Of a DNA stretch of 64,000 nt, positions 45,636 to 54,292 are shown piece by piece; position 1 is the stretch's first letter, and every line of letters begins with the position of its first letter. Below the pieces are notes generated by a model, which did not search any database, was not told where the DNA came from, and saw only the letters and a program-made list of their open reading frames with translations. The stretch comes from Paeniglutamicibacter sp. Y32M11. GTDB taxonomy: Bacteria > Actinomycetota > Actinomycetes > Actinomycetales > Micrococcaceae. Location of the stretch: positions 3,286,001-3,350,000 of the forward strand of contig NZ_CP079107.1 of the NCBI RefSeq assembly GCF_019285735.1. The letters are read 5' to 3'. The position numbers and the translations under genes are program-made.

Positions 45636-46385
45636 ATGAACAGCCCTCGTAGCCCCCGCCTTGATGCCCACGCACGTTTGCGGGCACTGACCGGCGATAT
45701 CACCGATCTCATCCTTGAACGTGGACTATTGCCGGGCGACGCGATGCCCACGGAACAGGACCTCATTGCGGAACTCGGCGTGGGAAGAAATACGCTGCGC
45801 GAGGCGCTGAAGGTGCTTCAGGCCCAGGGCGTGGTGGAGATTCGACACGGCTTCGGCATGTTTGTTGCCGCCGAGAATCTAGTGGCGCTGGCGGACTCGC
45901 TGACCTTCCGCGGACAGATGTCCCTGCGGCACAAGGGGCACGAGGCCAATGAGCTGGTGGATGTGCGCCAGGCGCTGGAGGCCGGTCTGGTCGGTTCCGC
46001 CATCATCGCGATGACGGATGATCAGCTCGAAAAGCTGGAGGACGTGGTGCGCGCCATGGAGAGTCTTGCCGCGGCCGGTGAAGTGTTCATCGAGCAAGAC
46101 AAGGATTTTCACCGGTTGCTCTTTGAACCGCTGAACAACCAGCTGCTCAGCGACCTCTTGGGTGTCTTCTGGGAGGTCTACCGCAGCATCCACCGCGGCA
46201 TTGGCACCCAGGTCCCGACCAACGCGACGTTGATCGAAACGGCTCAGGCGCATCGTGATTTGCTCGAGGCGGTCCGCAATGAAGATCAGACGCTGGCCAG
46301 CGATCTGCTCGGGCGGCACTTCGACGGCATCCGCGCCAGACTCGCGAACTTCAGCTGGGATTCGGGAAACTCAGTGCCCAAGTAG
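45636..46385 (+). CDS. FadR-type GntR regulator (probable sialic acid regulator)
   Basis: The 249-residue product has an N-terminal GntR winged helix (residues 12-75; LERGLLPGDAMPTEQDLIAELGVGRNTLREAL) and a C-terminal FCD domain with likely metal ligands D and H in EQDKDFHRLL, H in AHRDLL and H in GRHFDGIR. It is divergent from the nan operon, and a palindrome lies in the shared intergenic region, so it most likely represses nan genes until sialic acid or ManNAc-6-P is present. This is context inference; the symbol nanR is not assigned. A DUF2384-like gene begins two bases after its stop. Confidence 0.9.
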   Translation: MNSPRSPRLDAHARLRALTGDITDLILERGLLPGDAMPTEQDLIAELGVGRNTLREALKVLQAQGVVEIRHGFGMFVAAENLVALADSLTFRGQMSLRHKGHEANELVDVRQALEAGLVGSAIIAMTDDQLEKLEDVVRAMESLAAAGEVFIEQDKDFHRLLFEPLNNQLLSDLLGVFWEVYRSIHRGIGTQVPTNATLIETAQAHRDLLEAVRNEDQTLASDLLGRHFDGIRARLANFSWDSGNSVPK

Positions 46386-46387
46386 GC

Positions 46388-46804
46388 ATGGTTTTTGCGG
46401 CGTCGCGGGATCATGCTTGGTTCATGACAACGTTGAACCACAGCGCCGTGTTTGTGGAAGCGACACGTGCCGATATCCACCAGTTGGTCCGCACCATGGT
46501 TGACGCCATTGGCGCACCCCTGGTCCAGATTCTCTCCGGTGCCAAGGACAACACCGCGCCGCACCGCTGGGCGCATCCCGAAAGCACCGAACCCGACACG
46601 CTGACCGAAGAACGCCTCCGCCTGGGCTACCGGGTGTGGCTAACGCTGCAGGCGGCCGAGGACCGCGATGGCGCACTGACCTGGCTTCGGGACAAGAATC
46701 CGGTCCTAGATGACGAGCGGCCCGTGGATTTCATTTATCAGCAGCACGCCCAGCAGGTGGTGCACGCCGCGGAGTCTTGGGTCAGTGGCACGCCTACCCG
46801 CTGA
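46388..46804 (+). CDS. DUF2384 (MbcA/ParS/Xre antitoxin)-like protein, orphan
   Basis: The 138-residue product has a C-terminal half resembling the toxin-binding domain of MbcA/ParS/Xre antitoxins: ERLRLGYRVWLTLQAA, then ALTWLRDKNPVLDDERPVDFI and a final amphipathic helix. The N-terminal part is helical, with no classical Xre motif obvious to me. Normally a RES-domain toxin gene lies next to it; the next gene is instead a convergent thioesterase. It starts two bases after the GntR regulator and would be co-transcribed. ATG 46424 is an alternative start. It may be a solitary relic or act with a toxin elsewhere. Confidence 0.6.
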   Translation: MVFAASRDHAWFMTTLNHSAVFVEATRADIHQLVRTMVDAIGAPLVQILSGAKDNTAPHRWAHPESTEPDTLTEERLRLGYRVWLTLQAAEDRDGALTWLRDKNPVLDDERPVDFIYQQHAQQVVHAAESWVSGTPTR

Positions 46805-46805
46805 T

Positions 46806-47354
46806 TTAGCGCCAGAGATGTGGGGCCGGGCGGCGCGTCCCGGGAAGCGCGGTCTCATCACGCCAGCGCTGGACCCAGTCGGGAAGCACCCGATCATTCG
46901 GGAGTTCGACGGCCAGCTGGCGCAGAATCTCTTCGTTGGCGACCGGGCCCTCTTTTGACAGCAGCCGCGTGGCGATGGTCGCCTGCACGTAGATTTCGCC
47001 GTTGACGACCATCCGCTGTTCGAAGTAGATGCACTTATCGTCCATGCCCAAAATTCGCGTTTCTTGGGTGAACTTCTGGTTGAACACCACGGACTTGCGG
47101 AAGGTGATGGTCTCGGCCTGCACCACCGGCGTCCATTTGTTTTTCTTCATCAAATCCCAGGTCCCAGAACGGACCATGAGATCAAATCGACCCAGGTCGA
47201 AGAGGGAGAAATACATACCGTTGTTGATATGACCGGCAATATCGATGTCGGTCAGCAGCGCCCGCATGGGCACCGACGAGAGATCAAACATGGAGAGCTT
47301 GGGGCGCTTGCGTGCGGTGGCGATCAGGAGCAGAAGACGAAAGATTGCGTGCAT
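46806..47354 (-). CDS. Hotdog-fold thioesterase
   Basis: The 182-residue product resembles the 4HBT-type acyl-CoA thioesterases: LTDIDIAGHINNGMYFSLFDLGRFDLMVRSG carries the substrate-binding helix, with the usual Asp (DIAGHINN) position for catalysis. A beta-hairpin run IYFEQRMVVNGEIYVQATIATRL follows. A short hydrophobic N-terminus (AIFRLLLLIATARKR) may touch the membrane. ATG 47354 fits better than 47390 because a GTAGGG stretch precedes it and it starts with the conserved part. The acyl substrate is unknown. It converges with the DUF2384-like gene, two bases between stops. Confidence 0.85.
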   Translation of the reverse strand: MHAIFRLLLLIATARKRPKLSMFDLSSVPMRALLTDIDIAGHINNGMYFSLFDLGRFDLMVRSGTWDLMKKNKWTPVVQAETITFRKSVVFNQKFTQETRILGMDDKCIYFEQRMVVNGEIYVQATIATRLLSKEGPVANEEILRQLAVELPNDRVLPDWVQRWRDETALPGTRRPAPHLWR

Positions 47355-47499
47355 GAAGCCAACCCTACTCGTTGGTAACTTAGCTGTCACCCATTATTCA
47401 ACATGCTAGTGATTGACTTTATTCAATGAGTTGCCCCATGATTAGACGGGGAACACCACCGTATTCCCCACCATCACCAGCATCCTCAGGATCACCATC

Positions 47500-48783
47500 A
47501 TGACCCCGCGCGCGCTTCGTCCCTTCGCTCATCGCGATTACCGCATCCTTCTGATCGCCATGGCCATCAGCGTCTTCGCCCATGGCATGTGGGCAGTCGC
47601 GATGGTTTATCAGGTCAAACACCTCGGCGGCGGACCCGCTCAACTTTCGGTGGTTGCCACGGCCACTTCCTTGGGGCTCCTAGGTTTCGTGCTGATCGGC
47701 GGCATCACCGCCGATAGGATCAGCTGCCGAAAAATCATCATCACCGTCGAGGCCATCTCATTGTTGGTGATGATCACCGTGGCGGCTCTGGCCCTCACCG
47801 GAACCATGGAGCTCTGGCATCTTGCCGCGGCCGGATTCATTCAGGGATCCGGTGCAGCATTCTTCTTCCCTGCCTACTCGGCACTGCTCCCCCGGATTCT
47901 TCCGTCCGAGGATTTGCTGGCCGCCAATGGCATGGAGGGGATGTTCCGCCCGGTCCTGCAGCAGGCGGCGGGACCTGCGGTCGCCGGTGTTATCGTCGCG
48001 TCCTTCGCACCATCAATGGCGATCGCCGGAATAGCACTCTGCCATCTGCTGGCCTTCGGTGTGCTTAACCTTCTGGGTCATCACCGCGCCTACGACGAAC
48101 ACCTGGCACCGGGAGAAAAGCGCCCCAGTGCCCTGGCCGATCTGCGCGAAGCCGTTTCGTATACCGTGGGAACGCCGTGGCTGCTGTGGACCTTGCTCTT
48201 TGCCGTCATCTCCGTACTCAGTTTCATCGGCCCGATCGAGGTGTTACTTCCCTTCGTGGTGGAGGATCAACTCGGCGGCGACGCCAAGACCTTCGGCTTT
48301 ATGCTGGCGGCCTTCGGCATTGGCAGTGCCGTGGGATCGTTCGTGACGGCGTCCCTCCCCTTGCCGCGCCGCTACCTGAGTTTCATGATGGCGTTCTGGG
48401 GCTTTGGCACCTTGCCACTGGCTCTAATTGGCATCATCAGCACACCGTTCGCGCTGGCGATTCTGCTGGTGGTCGTGGGCATTACGGGCGGGCTCGGTCA
48501 GGTCATCTGGGGCACGTTGCTCCAGCGGCGAGTTCCCGCTCATATGCTCGGAAGAGTTTCGTCGTTGGACTTCTTCGTTTCGCTGGCGCTCATGCCGGTC
48601 TCGATGGCGCTGGCCGGACCGCTCGGAGCCATCATGCCGATCTGGATCATCTTTGTGGTCGCAGGGGTAGCATCGCCGGTGGTCGGTGCCATCGCGTGGT
48701 TCGCCGGGAAAATGTACCAGGACGAGATCGATCACCCGCTTGATCATCATGAGAAATCCGACAAGCTGGTCTCTGACCTGTAG
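47500..48783 (+). CDS. MFS transporter (EntS-like exporter group)
   Basis: The 427-residue product has about 12 hydrophobic helices, starting FAHRDYRILLIAMAISVFAHGMW, with TADRISCRK in the helix 2-3 loop and PLPRRYLS mid-protein. The pattern matches the MFS_3 group that includes enterobactin exporter EntS and macrolide exporters. AGGA lies eight bases before the ATG. The gene is monocistronic, divergent from the thioesterase. Substrate is unknown; drug or siderophore efflux is a family-level guess. Confidence 0.87.
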   Translation: MTPRALRPFAHRDYRILLIAMAISVFAHGMWAVAMVYQVKHLGGGPAQLSVVATATSLGLLGFVLIGGITADRISCRKIIITVEAISLLVMITVAALALTGTMELWHLAAAGFIQGSGAAFFFPAYSALLPRILPSEDLLAANGMEGMFRPVLQQAAGPAVAGVIVASFAPSMAIAGIALCHLLAFGVLNLLGHHRAYDEHLAPGEKRPSALADLREAVSYTVGTPWLLWTLLFAVISVLSFIGPIEVLLPFVVEDQLGGDAKTFGFMLAAFGIGSAVGSFVTASLPLPRRYLSFMMAFWGFGTLPLALIGIISTPFALAILLVVVGITGGLGQVIWGTLLQRRVPAHMLGRVSSLDFFVSLALMPVSMALAGPLGAIMPIWIIFVVAGVASPVVGAIAWFAGKMYQDEIDHPLDHHEKSDKLVSDL

Positions 48784-48932
48784 CTGGTCGGCCCGGAGCC
48801 GTTCGGTGTTTTTGCGGGGGAAATGCCCACTGTGCATTGCCCAAAAGAGCCTGTGGAAAACCTCTGCCAATGCTCCCCGTTCGGGGCTAGGATGACAGCT
48901 AATCGACCCCCACCGAATCGTAGGCCGTTGGC

Positions 48933-49589
48933 ATGGTTACGAAAATCAAAAAGGTCAGTCTCATCTTCTGCTCCGCCGCATTGGTTTTCGCAGCAGCGGG
49001 ATGTGTGGGAAGTGCAGACCCGGTTGAGCCCACGCCTACCGCCTCGAATCCCACGGCCACCGCATCCAGCTCTCCATCCACAACATCATCAAGCCCGAGT
49101 ATCAAGCCCACGCCGAAACCGATTCCGGCGAGCTCGACTGGGCCTGCGAAGAACTGGCCCGTTCCGGTCATGCCCGATGCGGCGAAGAAAAACACCGAAG
49201 CCGGGATCAAGGCGTTTACCGAGCACTACTACGAACTCGTTGAATACACGATCCAAACGAACGACACGAAACCGATCAAAAAGGTGTCAAAACGAACTTG
49301 CCTTGAATGCGGAAACGTATTTATTGATCCATTCGACAATAATAAGAAAGCCGGCTCCTGGATGACAGGTGCAGAATTCAATGTCACCGTAACTAGGGCC
49401 ATTCTTCAACTGCCTCAAGGTATCTCGCTGTACACAACGACGCAAGGTGAGATGAATCTGTTCATGAGCGATGGGACACTTCAAGGCACCTTTCCAGCAA
49501 CCCCAAAACCCGCGCCCCTAATGATGATTCTCAGATTCGACCGTGGATGGATGGTCGAAAGCGTGGAGTATCTCGATGAAGACTCTTAG
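48933..49589 (+). CDS. DUF6318-like lipoprotein
   Basis: The 218-residue product begins with a lipoprotein signal (KKVSLIFCSAALVFAAAGC, lipobox AAGC) and a 60-residue Thr/Ser/Pro linker. The body resembles DUF6318 lipoproteins common in Arthrobacter relatives: PVPVMPDAAKKNTEAGIKAFTEHYYELVEYTIQTND, a CLECG cysteine pair, and a beta-rich end (FDRGWMVESVEYLDEDS). It would sit on the outer membrane face of the cytoplasmic membrane. Its last 14 bases overlap the start of the PKD-like gene, so the two proteins are likely made together. Function is unknown. Confidence 0.78.
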   Translation: MVTKIKKVSLIFCSAALVFAAAGCVGSADPVEPTPTASNPTATASSSPSTTSSSPSIKPTPKPIPASSTGPAKNWPVPVMPDAAKKNTEAGIKAFTEHYYELVEYTIQTNDTKPIKKVSKRTCLECGNVFIDPFDNNKKAGSWMTGAEFNVTVTRAILQLPQGISLYTTTQGEMNLFMSDGTLQGTFPATPKPAPLMMILRFDRGWMVESVEYLDEDS

Positions 49590-50523
49590 AAATATGTCTG
49601 TATTCACGATCGTCTTTGCACTCGCACTGATGACATCCCCATTTGAAGCTTCGACATTCGCAGCAGGGGAAAACCGTTGCACAGTCATTGAACGCATGGG
49701 TAATAGTTTCATTGAGACCCACGTCAAGTGTTCTGACGAGAACGAGGAAAATTCAGCGCATTTCGTGCCAAACAACGAAAAATCAAAGACCATTTCGAAC
49801 GGACCCAAGCTTCGATACTCGGTGAACTACTACAGCGAATGCACACCCGATCTCACTTTGGTTCTATCCTGTGATGCGATTGCGGACCCGACTTGTCCTG
49901 ATGGTGGGTACAGAACTATCAGGACGATACGTGCAATAAATGGCCCCAGAGCCGGCCAGATCGTTTCGACCACGCAATACTGCAGCGCCGAACCCCCGAC
50001 GACGATTCCCGGCGCGGAAGACGATATCGCCAAGATGACTCTGGCGGATTTTCGACGCCTAAATATCCTCGCTTCAATCATCATCAGCCAGCCAGAAAGC
50101 TTCTCGCTCCGTAACGGAAATGCCCACATGTACGCGGACGCAGAATCCCAGAATTTTGCCGTCACCATCTTTGACCAAAACGTACGGGTGCGAGCTATTC
50201 CAGTGTCATATGCGTGGAGTTATGGCGACGGAGCAACACGATCCTTCAGTTTCCCGGGACAACCCATGGCACAGCGCGGATTCGACGAACCGACAACCAC
50301 CAGTCACGTTTATACAAACACCGGTGATTTTGTTGTCGGACTCTCCACGCGGTTCCGCGGCGAATACTCCACCGAGGGCGGACCATGGACGCCCATCCCC
50401 GGAGTGGCGAATGTGCCCAGCGAACAAATCACGATGAGTGTCTGGCGGACCAAAAAGATCCTCGTTGCGGAGAACTGCACCGAAGGCGCGAGGACGCCGG
50501 GTTGCGCCTCGCTCTTCGAATGA
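49576..50523 (+). CDS. Secreted protein with PKD-like domain
   Basis: The 315-residue product has a Sec signal peptide (about 1-30, ending STFAAG). It then has a Cys-containing region (ECTPDLTLVLSCDAIADPTCPDGG). Around residue 210 comes a PKD-like beta domain with SYAWSYGDGATRSFSFPGQP and TSHVYTNTGDFVVGLSTRFRGEY. ATG 49576 is preferred because GGAG precedes it by seven bases and the signal begins there; an earlier ATG at 49543 lies inside the lipoprotein frame. Translation is coupled to the lipoprotein gene. The base composition of both genes is visibly more AT-rich than surroundings. Extracellular binding is likely, partner unknown. Confidence 0.78.
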   Translation: MKTLRNMSVFTIVFALALMTSPFEASTFAAGENRCTVIERMGNSFIETHVKCSDENEENSAHFVPNNEKSKTISNGPKLRYSVNYYSECTPDLTLVLSCDAIADPTCPDGGYRTIRTIRAINGPRAGQIVSTTQYCSAEPPTTIPGAEDDIAKMTLADFRRLNILASIIISQPESFSLRNGNAHMYADAESQNFAVTIFDQNVRVRAIPVSYAWSYGDGATRSFSFPGQPMAQRGFDEPTTTSHVYTNTGDFVVGLSTRFRGEYSTEGGPWTPIPGVANVPSEQITMSVWRTKKILVAENCTEGARTPGCASLFE

Positions 50524-50526
50524 ACC

Positions 50527-50901
50527 TCAGAGGTACGGACGAGTGATGAACTCGATGTAGTGGCCTGACGGATCCAACAGGTACACCCCGCGACCTCCAT
50601 GCTCCGTGTTGGTCTTCCCAGGTAACGCCCGCTGCGGGTCTGCCCAATGCTCGATGCCCTGCGCCTGAATCTTGGCATAGGTGCGGGCGAAGTGCTCGTC
50701 ATCGATCAAGAAGGCATAGTGCTGCGGCGGGAAATCAATGGGCGGGCAAGCAAACTGCAACATCACCCCATCATCAAGTTGGATGTTGGTGAAGGGGCCC
50801 CAGCTAGTCACGCTGTGGGCCTCGGCCAGATCGATAAAGAACTGGGCCGAGACTGTCGGATCTTTTGCGGCAATGATCGTGTGGTTAAAGGAAATGCTCA
50901 T
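50527..50901 (-). CDS. VOC-family (glyoxalase/dioxygenase fold) protein
   Basis: The 124-residue product is a single glyoxalase-type domain: SISFNHTIIAAKDPTVSAQFFIDLA, then QHYAFLIDDEHFARTYAKIQAQG, then GGRGVYLLDPSGHYIEFITRPY. His, Glu and the paired bab motifs fit metal-dependent VOC enzymes such as lactoylglutathione lyases, dioxygenases or fosfomycin/bleomycin resistance proteins; the actual reaction cannot be told. ATG 50901 is taken because the family begins there, although the frame is open to 51309. It is convergent with the PKD gene (three bases between stops). Confidence 0.88.
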   Translation of the reverse strand: MSISFNHTIIAAKDPTVSAQFFIDLAEAHSVTSWGPFTNIQLDDGVMLQFACPPIDFPPQHYAFLIDDEHFARTYAKIQAQGIEHWADPQRALPGKTNTEHGGRGVYLLDPSGHYIEFITRPYL

Positions 50902-51317
50902 GGTGTGTTTCTGCTTTCGGTTCGGAGAGTCCGAAGCGCGCAGGCAACGCATGGCCCAGCTGCAAGGCAAAGTAAAAGGAAGTGTGTGCCGGATACGGAG
51001 GGGCTCCTGCCAATGGCAAGACTGTCGCCGGCGAGCGCTCAAGGCAAGGCCCTGCGCTGCTGCAATATGGCGACAACGTGTGTTGCCGTTACCTCCTGGA
51101 AGCTCAGCCCATCTGGGGCACACCAAGGATTCTGCCACGTCCGCCAAGGTTCCTTCAAGCCCAAGCCGCGAGACGCCGGAGTTTATCTCCGGGGCCCCGT
51201 CCCGTTGCTGTTCCGTCGTTTGAACTTCATGCTGCCTGTCTACTCTCATGAACACGGCCTCGAGCCATTGGTGCTCGACATATCCCCCGGCCGGTTTCCC
51301 GAAAGGCACGCATTTTC
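50902..51317. other. Spacer of about 415 bases
   Basis: This divergent gap carries the promoters of the VOC and phosphoesterase genes. Long open frames here are extensions or shadows with unnatural composition. I see no RNA gene or repeat. Confidence 0.5.
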
Positions 51318-52323
51318 ATGAAGTCCACTTCCACGTCCGTTCCCCGCCGCGGCATCTTGCTCGGCGGAACCGCCGCAGCCCTCTCCGGCATACTGGCCGG
51401 GGCGCGTCCCGCCGCCGCTTCGGTGCCGCTGGCCAAGGCCTCCCCGGCGAGCGCAAGACTCAAGTTCGGGGCGAACGGGAAATTTAAGGTTGTCCAGTTT
51501 AACGACACTCAGGATGGTCCGCGCACCGATCGGCGCACCCTTGAACTGATGGAAGCCGTTCTGGATGCCGAGAAGCCCGGATTCGTGGTCATCAATGGCG
51601 ATGTCATTGATGGTTCTCCAAACTCTCCACTCGAGGTCAAGCAGGCCATCAACAACGTTGTCCAGCCCATGGAGTCCCGCAAGATCCCGTGGGCGCTCAC
51701 CTTCGGAAACCACGACGAGGATTCCACCTCGCATGGCACCAAGATGACCGAGGCCAAGATCCTCGACTTTGTGCGCCGTTACGACTACAACCTCAATACC
51801 AAGGAAGACGACGTCTTCGGCTCCTCAAACTCGCAACTGCTGATTGCCTCGGCACGGAGCAATAAGCCGGCCTTCGGCATTTGGCTCTTGGATTCCGGCC
51901 GCTACGCCCCGGACTCCGTGGGCGGACAGGACTTTGAGGGCTTGATGTCGTATGACTGGATCCGCCCCGAGCAGATCGACTGGTATCGCGAGGCCTCACG
52001 TGCCACCGAGCGCCGGCATGGCAAGGTTGATTCGCTGATGTTCTTCCACATTCCGTTGTGGGAACACCATCACATGTGGTTCGGTTCGCAGTTCACCTCC
52101 AACGAGGCAGACCATGCCAAGGCGGTCAAGAAGCACGGCATCGTGGGCGTGAAAAATGAGGAAGTCTATGTCGGCGCCTTCAACTCGGGCCTGTTTGCAG
52201 CCCTGCAGGCATGCGAAGAATGTCTACACCGGCACCCGCACGGTCTTTGCCAAGGATCTGGGCATCAACATGGATCCGGCCCGCAAACCCCTGGATCAGC
52301 CGCTGCCACTTCCCCAGGACTAA
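51318..52323 (+). pseudogene. Tat-secreted metallophosphoesterase with internal deletion
   Basis: Residues 1-295 encode a calcineurin-like phosphoesterase behind a twin-arginine-type signal (PRRGILLGGTAAAL): metal motifs FNDTQDGPRTD, INGDVIDG, GNHDE and FHIPLWEHH are present. The expected GHDH motif, which should follow NSGLFAALQ, is missing. At about 52205-52225 the frame jumps: the +1 frame then gives VYTGTRTVFAKDLGINMDPA and ends PLPLPQD-stop at 52321-52323, a natural C-terminus. Frame 0 instead runs on as nonsense to 52442, overlapping the next gene. An internal deletion, about 100-250 bases by comparison with my memory of the family, best explains this. The product cannot hold its second metal site. 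Confidence 0.82.
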
Positions 52324-52345
52324 GAGCCGGGAACCGCGCCGCGGG

Positions 52346-54172
52346 CTACTTTGGTCCGCGGCGCGGTCGTGCCGCGCGCATCCCCGCCGCTTCTTCGATG
52401 GCGTCGGCCGCACGAATCAGTCCCAGGTGTGAGAGTGCCTGAGGAAAATTGCCGGCCATTCGTCCGGTGACCGGGTCAAACTCCTCGGACATCAGACCCA
52501 GGTCGTTCACGATTGCCGCCAGTCTCGCCAGCAGTCTTCGAGCATCATCGAGGCGACCGCAGTGGGCGTATTGCTCGATGAGCCAGCAGGTGCACACCAT
52601 GAATGTGTACTCCCCCGGTGGCAGGCCGTCGGCCCCGGATTCACTGCGGTAGCGGCGGAGGAAACCATGCTCGTCCAGCAAATCCGTTTCAATCCTTTTC
52701 AGCGTGCCCAGCATTTTCGGATCTGCGTAGTCAAGGAAACCCACCTGGGCGAGCACTAGCAGCGAGGCGTCCACCTCCGTGCTGCCATAGGTCTGCGTGA
52801 ACGAATTCAGTTCCTCGTTAAAGCCTTGGACCATGATCTGTTCCCGCAGCGCATCACGCGCCATTTCCCACGCCGGGGCATCTCCGGAGAGCCCGTGGTG
52901 CGTTACTGCCCGCACCCCGGCATCCAGCGCGGCCCACATCATGACCCGCGAATGCGTGAAGTAGGCCGGTTCCCCGCGCATCTCCCACAGGCCGTGGTCC
53001 TTGCGATCTAGATGGGCCAGCACGTCCTCGAGCAGTGCCTTCTGCAGCGGCCAGGAGAAGTGGTCCTCGCGACCGCCCATGGTGCGAAGTTCATCCAGGG
53101 CCACCATGACCTCACCAATAACATCACCCTGGTACTGATTCACCGCGGCATTACCCACGCGCACCGGTTTGGCGTCGCCATAGCCCGGCAGGTGCTGCAG
53201 AATCTTTTCCGGCAATTCTCGTTCCCCGCCCACTCCGTACATGATCTGCAAACGGCGGTGATCCCCCGCGATGGCGCGCAAGAGCCAGTCACGCCAACAC
53301 AGCGCTTCTTCCTCAAAACCGTGGGTCATCATCACCTGCAGGGTCAGCGCTGCATCACGCAACCAACAGAAGCGGTAGTCCCAGTTGCGCTCGCCACCAA
53401 AAAATTCGGGAAGCGACGTGGTGGGGGCCGCGACGATGCCGCCGGTCTCCCGGTGGGTCAGCGCCTTGAGCACCAGGAGCGAGCGGCGCACCAGGGCCTC
53501 GTGGGCCCCGTGGGTGGGGATCTTTGCTGCCCACTGGCGCCAGGTGCGGGAGGTTTGGGTCATGGCCAGGCCCACGTCGTTGGGTTCCGGGATCCCGGTG
53601 TGGGAGGGGTAGCAGGCAAACTCGAAGTCGTAGACCTCCCCGGCCTTAACCTCAAACTCGTCATGATGGGTGTGGTTTTTGGCCTTGGGGAGTCGGGTGG
53701 CGTGCAGCACCGCAGCGTGCGGTCCGGCGACTGCCACCAATGATTCGGTGCCCTTCACCGCGTCAAAGTTGCGCCGCACCCACGGCAGCACCTTGCCGTA
53801 GTCGTACCTGATGATCAGCTCATGCTCCATCCGCATGGAACCCGATAACCCCTCAACTCGGCGCATGATGCTGGAGCCACCATTGCCCAGCGGCATGAAA
53901 TCGGTGACAAGTACCTGAGATCCGCCGCTGGCCCAGAGGGTACGCAAGACAAAGGAGGAATCAAGATAGGTCAGACTGAGCACTTCACCCTCGATGGGGG
54001 CCAACAACCAGCGACCATGTTCGCGGTTGCCCACGAGGGCTCCGAACACCGAGGCGGAGTCAAAGCGCGGGAAACACAGCCAGTCCACCGAGCCCCAGCG
54101 GGAGACCAACGCGGCGGTCCGCTGGTCAGAAAGCATCGCGTAGTCTTCGATTCCGGTTCCCATGCCTCCCAC
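52346..54172 (-). CDS. Glycoside hydrolase family 15 protein (glucoamylase/trehalase-like)
   Basis: The 608-residue product matches actinobacterial GH15 proteins: N-terminal SRWGSVDWLCFPRFDSASVFGAL beta-sandwich lead, then the (alpha/alpha)6 barrel with FFGGERNWDYRFCWLRDA, DHGLWEMRGEPAYFTHS (catalytic acid Glu region) and MSEEFDPVTGRMAGNFPQALSH (catalytic base region). Mycobacterial relatives hydrolyse trehalose; others act on short alpha-glucans. No signal peptide is visible, so it is cytoplasmic. GTG 54172 and ATG 54163 are both possible starts. Its stop is 23 bases from the stop of the broken phosphoesterase. Confidence 0.9.
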   Translation of the reverse strand: MGGMGTGIEDYAMLSDQRTAALVSRWGSVDWLCFPRFDSASVFGALVGNREHGRWLLAPIEGEVLSLTYLDSSFVLRTLWASGGSQVLVTDFMPLGNGGSSIMRRVEGLSGSMRMEHELIIRYDYGKVLPWVRRNFDAVKGTESLVAVAGPHAAVLHATRLPKAKNHTHHDEFEVKAGEVYDFEFACYPSHTGIPEPNDVGLAMTQTSRTWRQWAAKIPTHGAHEALVRRSLLVLKALTHRETGGIVAAPTTSLPEFFGGERNWDYRFCWLRDAALTLQVMMTHGFEEEALCWRDWLLRAIAGDHRRLQIMYGVGGERELPEKILQHLPGYGDAKPVRVGNAAVNQYQGDVIGEVMVALDELRTMGGREDHFSWPLQKALLEDVLAHLDRKDHGLWEMRGEPAYFTHSRVMMWAALDAGVRAVTHHGLSGDAPAWEMARDALREQIMVQGFNEELNSFTQTYGSTEVDASLLVLAQVGFLDYADPKMLGTLKRIETDLLDEHGFLRRYRSESGADGLPPGEYTFMVCTCWLIEQYAHCGRLDDARRLLARLAAIVNDLGLMSEEFDPVTGRMAGNFPQALSHLGLIRAADAIEEAAGMRAARPRRGPK

Positions 54173-54292
54173 ACAACCGCATTAAGGGATGACAGACAAG
54201 AGGTTTTCCCCGCGGCACCTCACCTGCGATAGGTTCAAGATGCCGGAGGTTTGGACCACCGGCCCACCACTGTGTCTGTCTGAGGACTGAGT

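Noticed and set aside
50902-51309. N-terminal extension of the VOC protein to 260 residues
   Set aside because: The VOC domain is complete from ATG 50901, and upstream residues look random.
52203-52216. CTGCAGGCATGC at the phosphoesterase lesion resembles a cloning-vector polylinker
   Set aside because: Only the joined PstI and SphI sites match; bases on both sides do not continue as vector, so chance is more likely.
52324-52442. C-terminal 40 residues of the phosphoesterase frame
   Set aside because: They are basic low-complexity text overlapping the GH15 gene, produced by the frame jump at the deletion.
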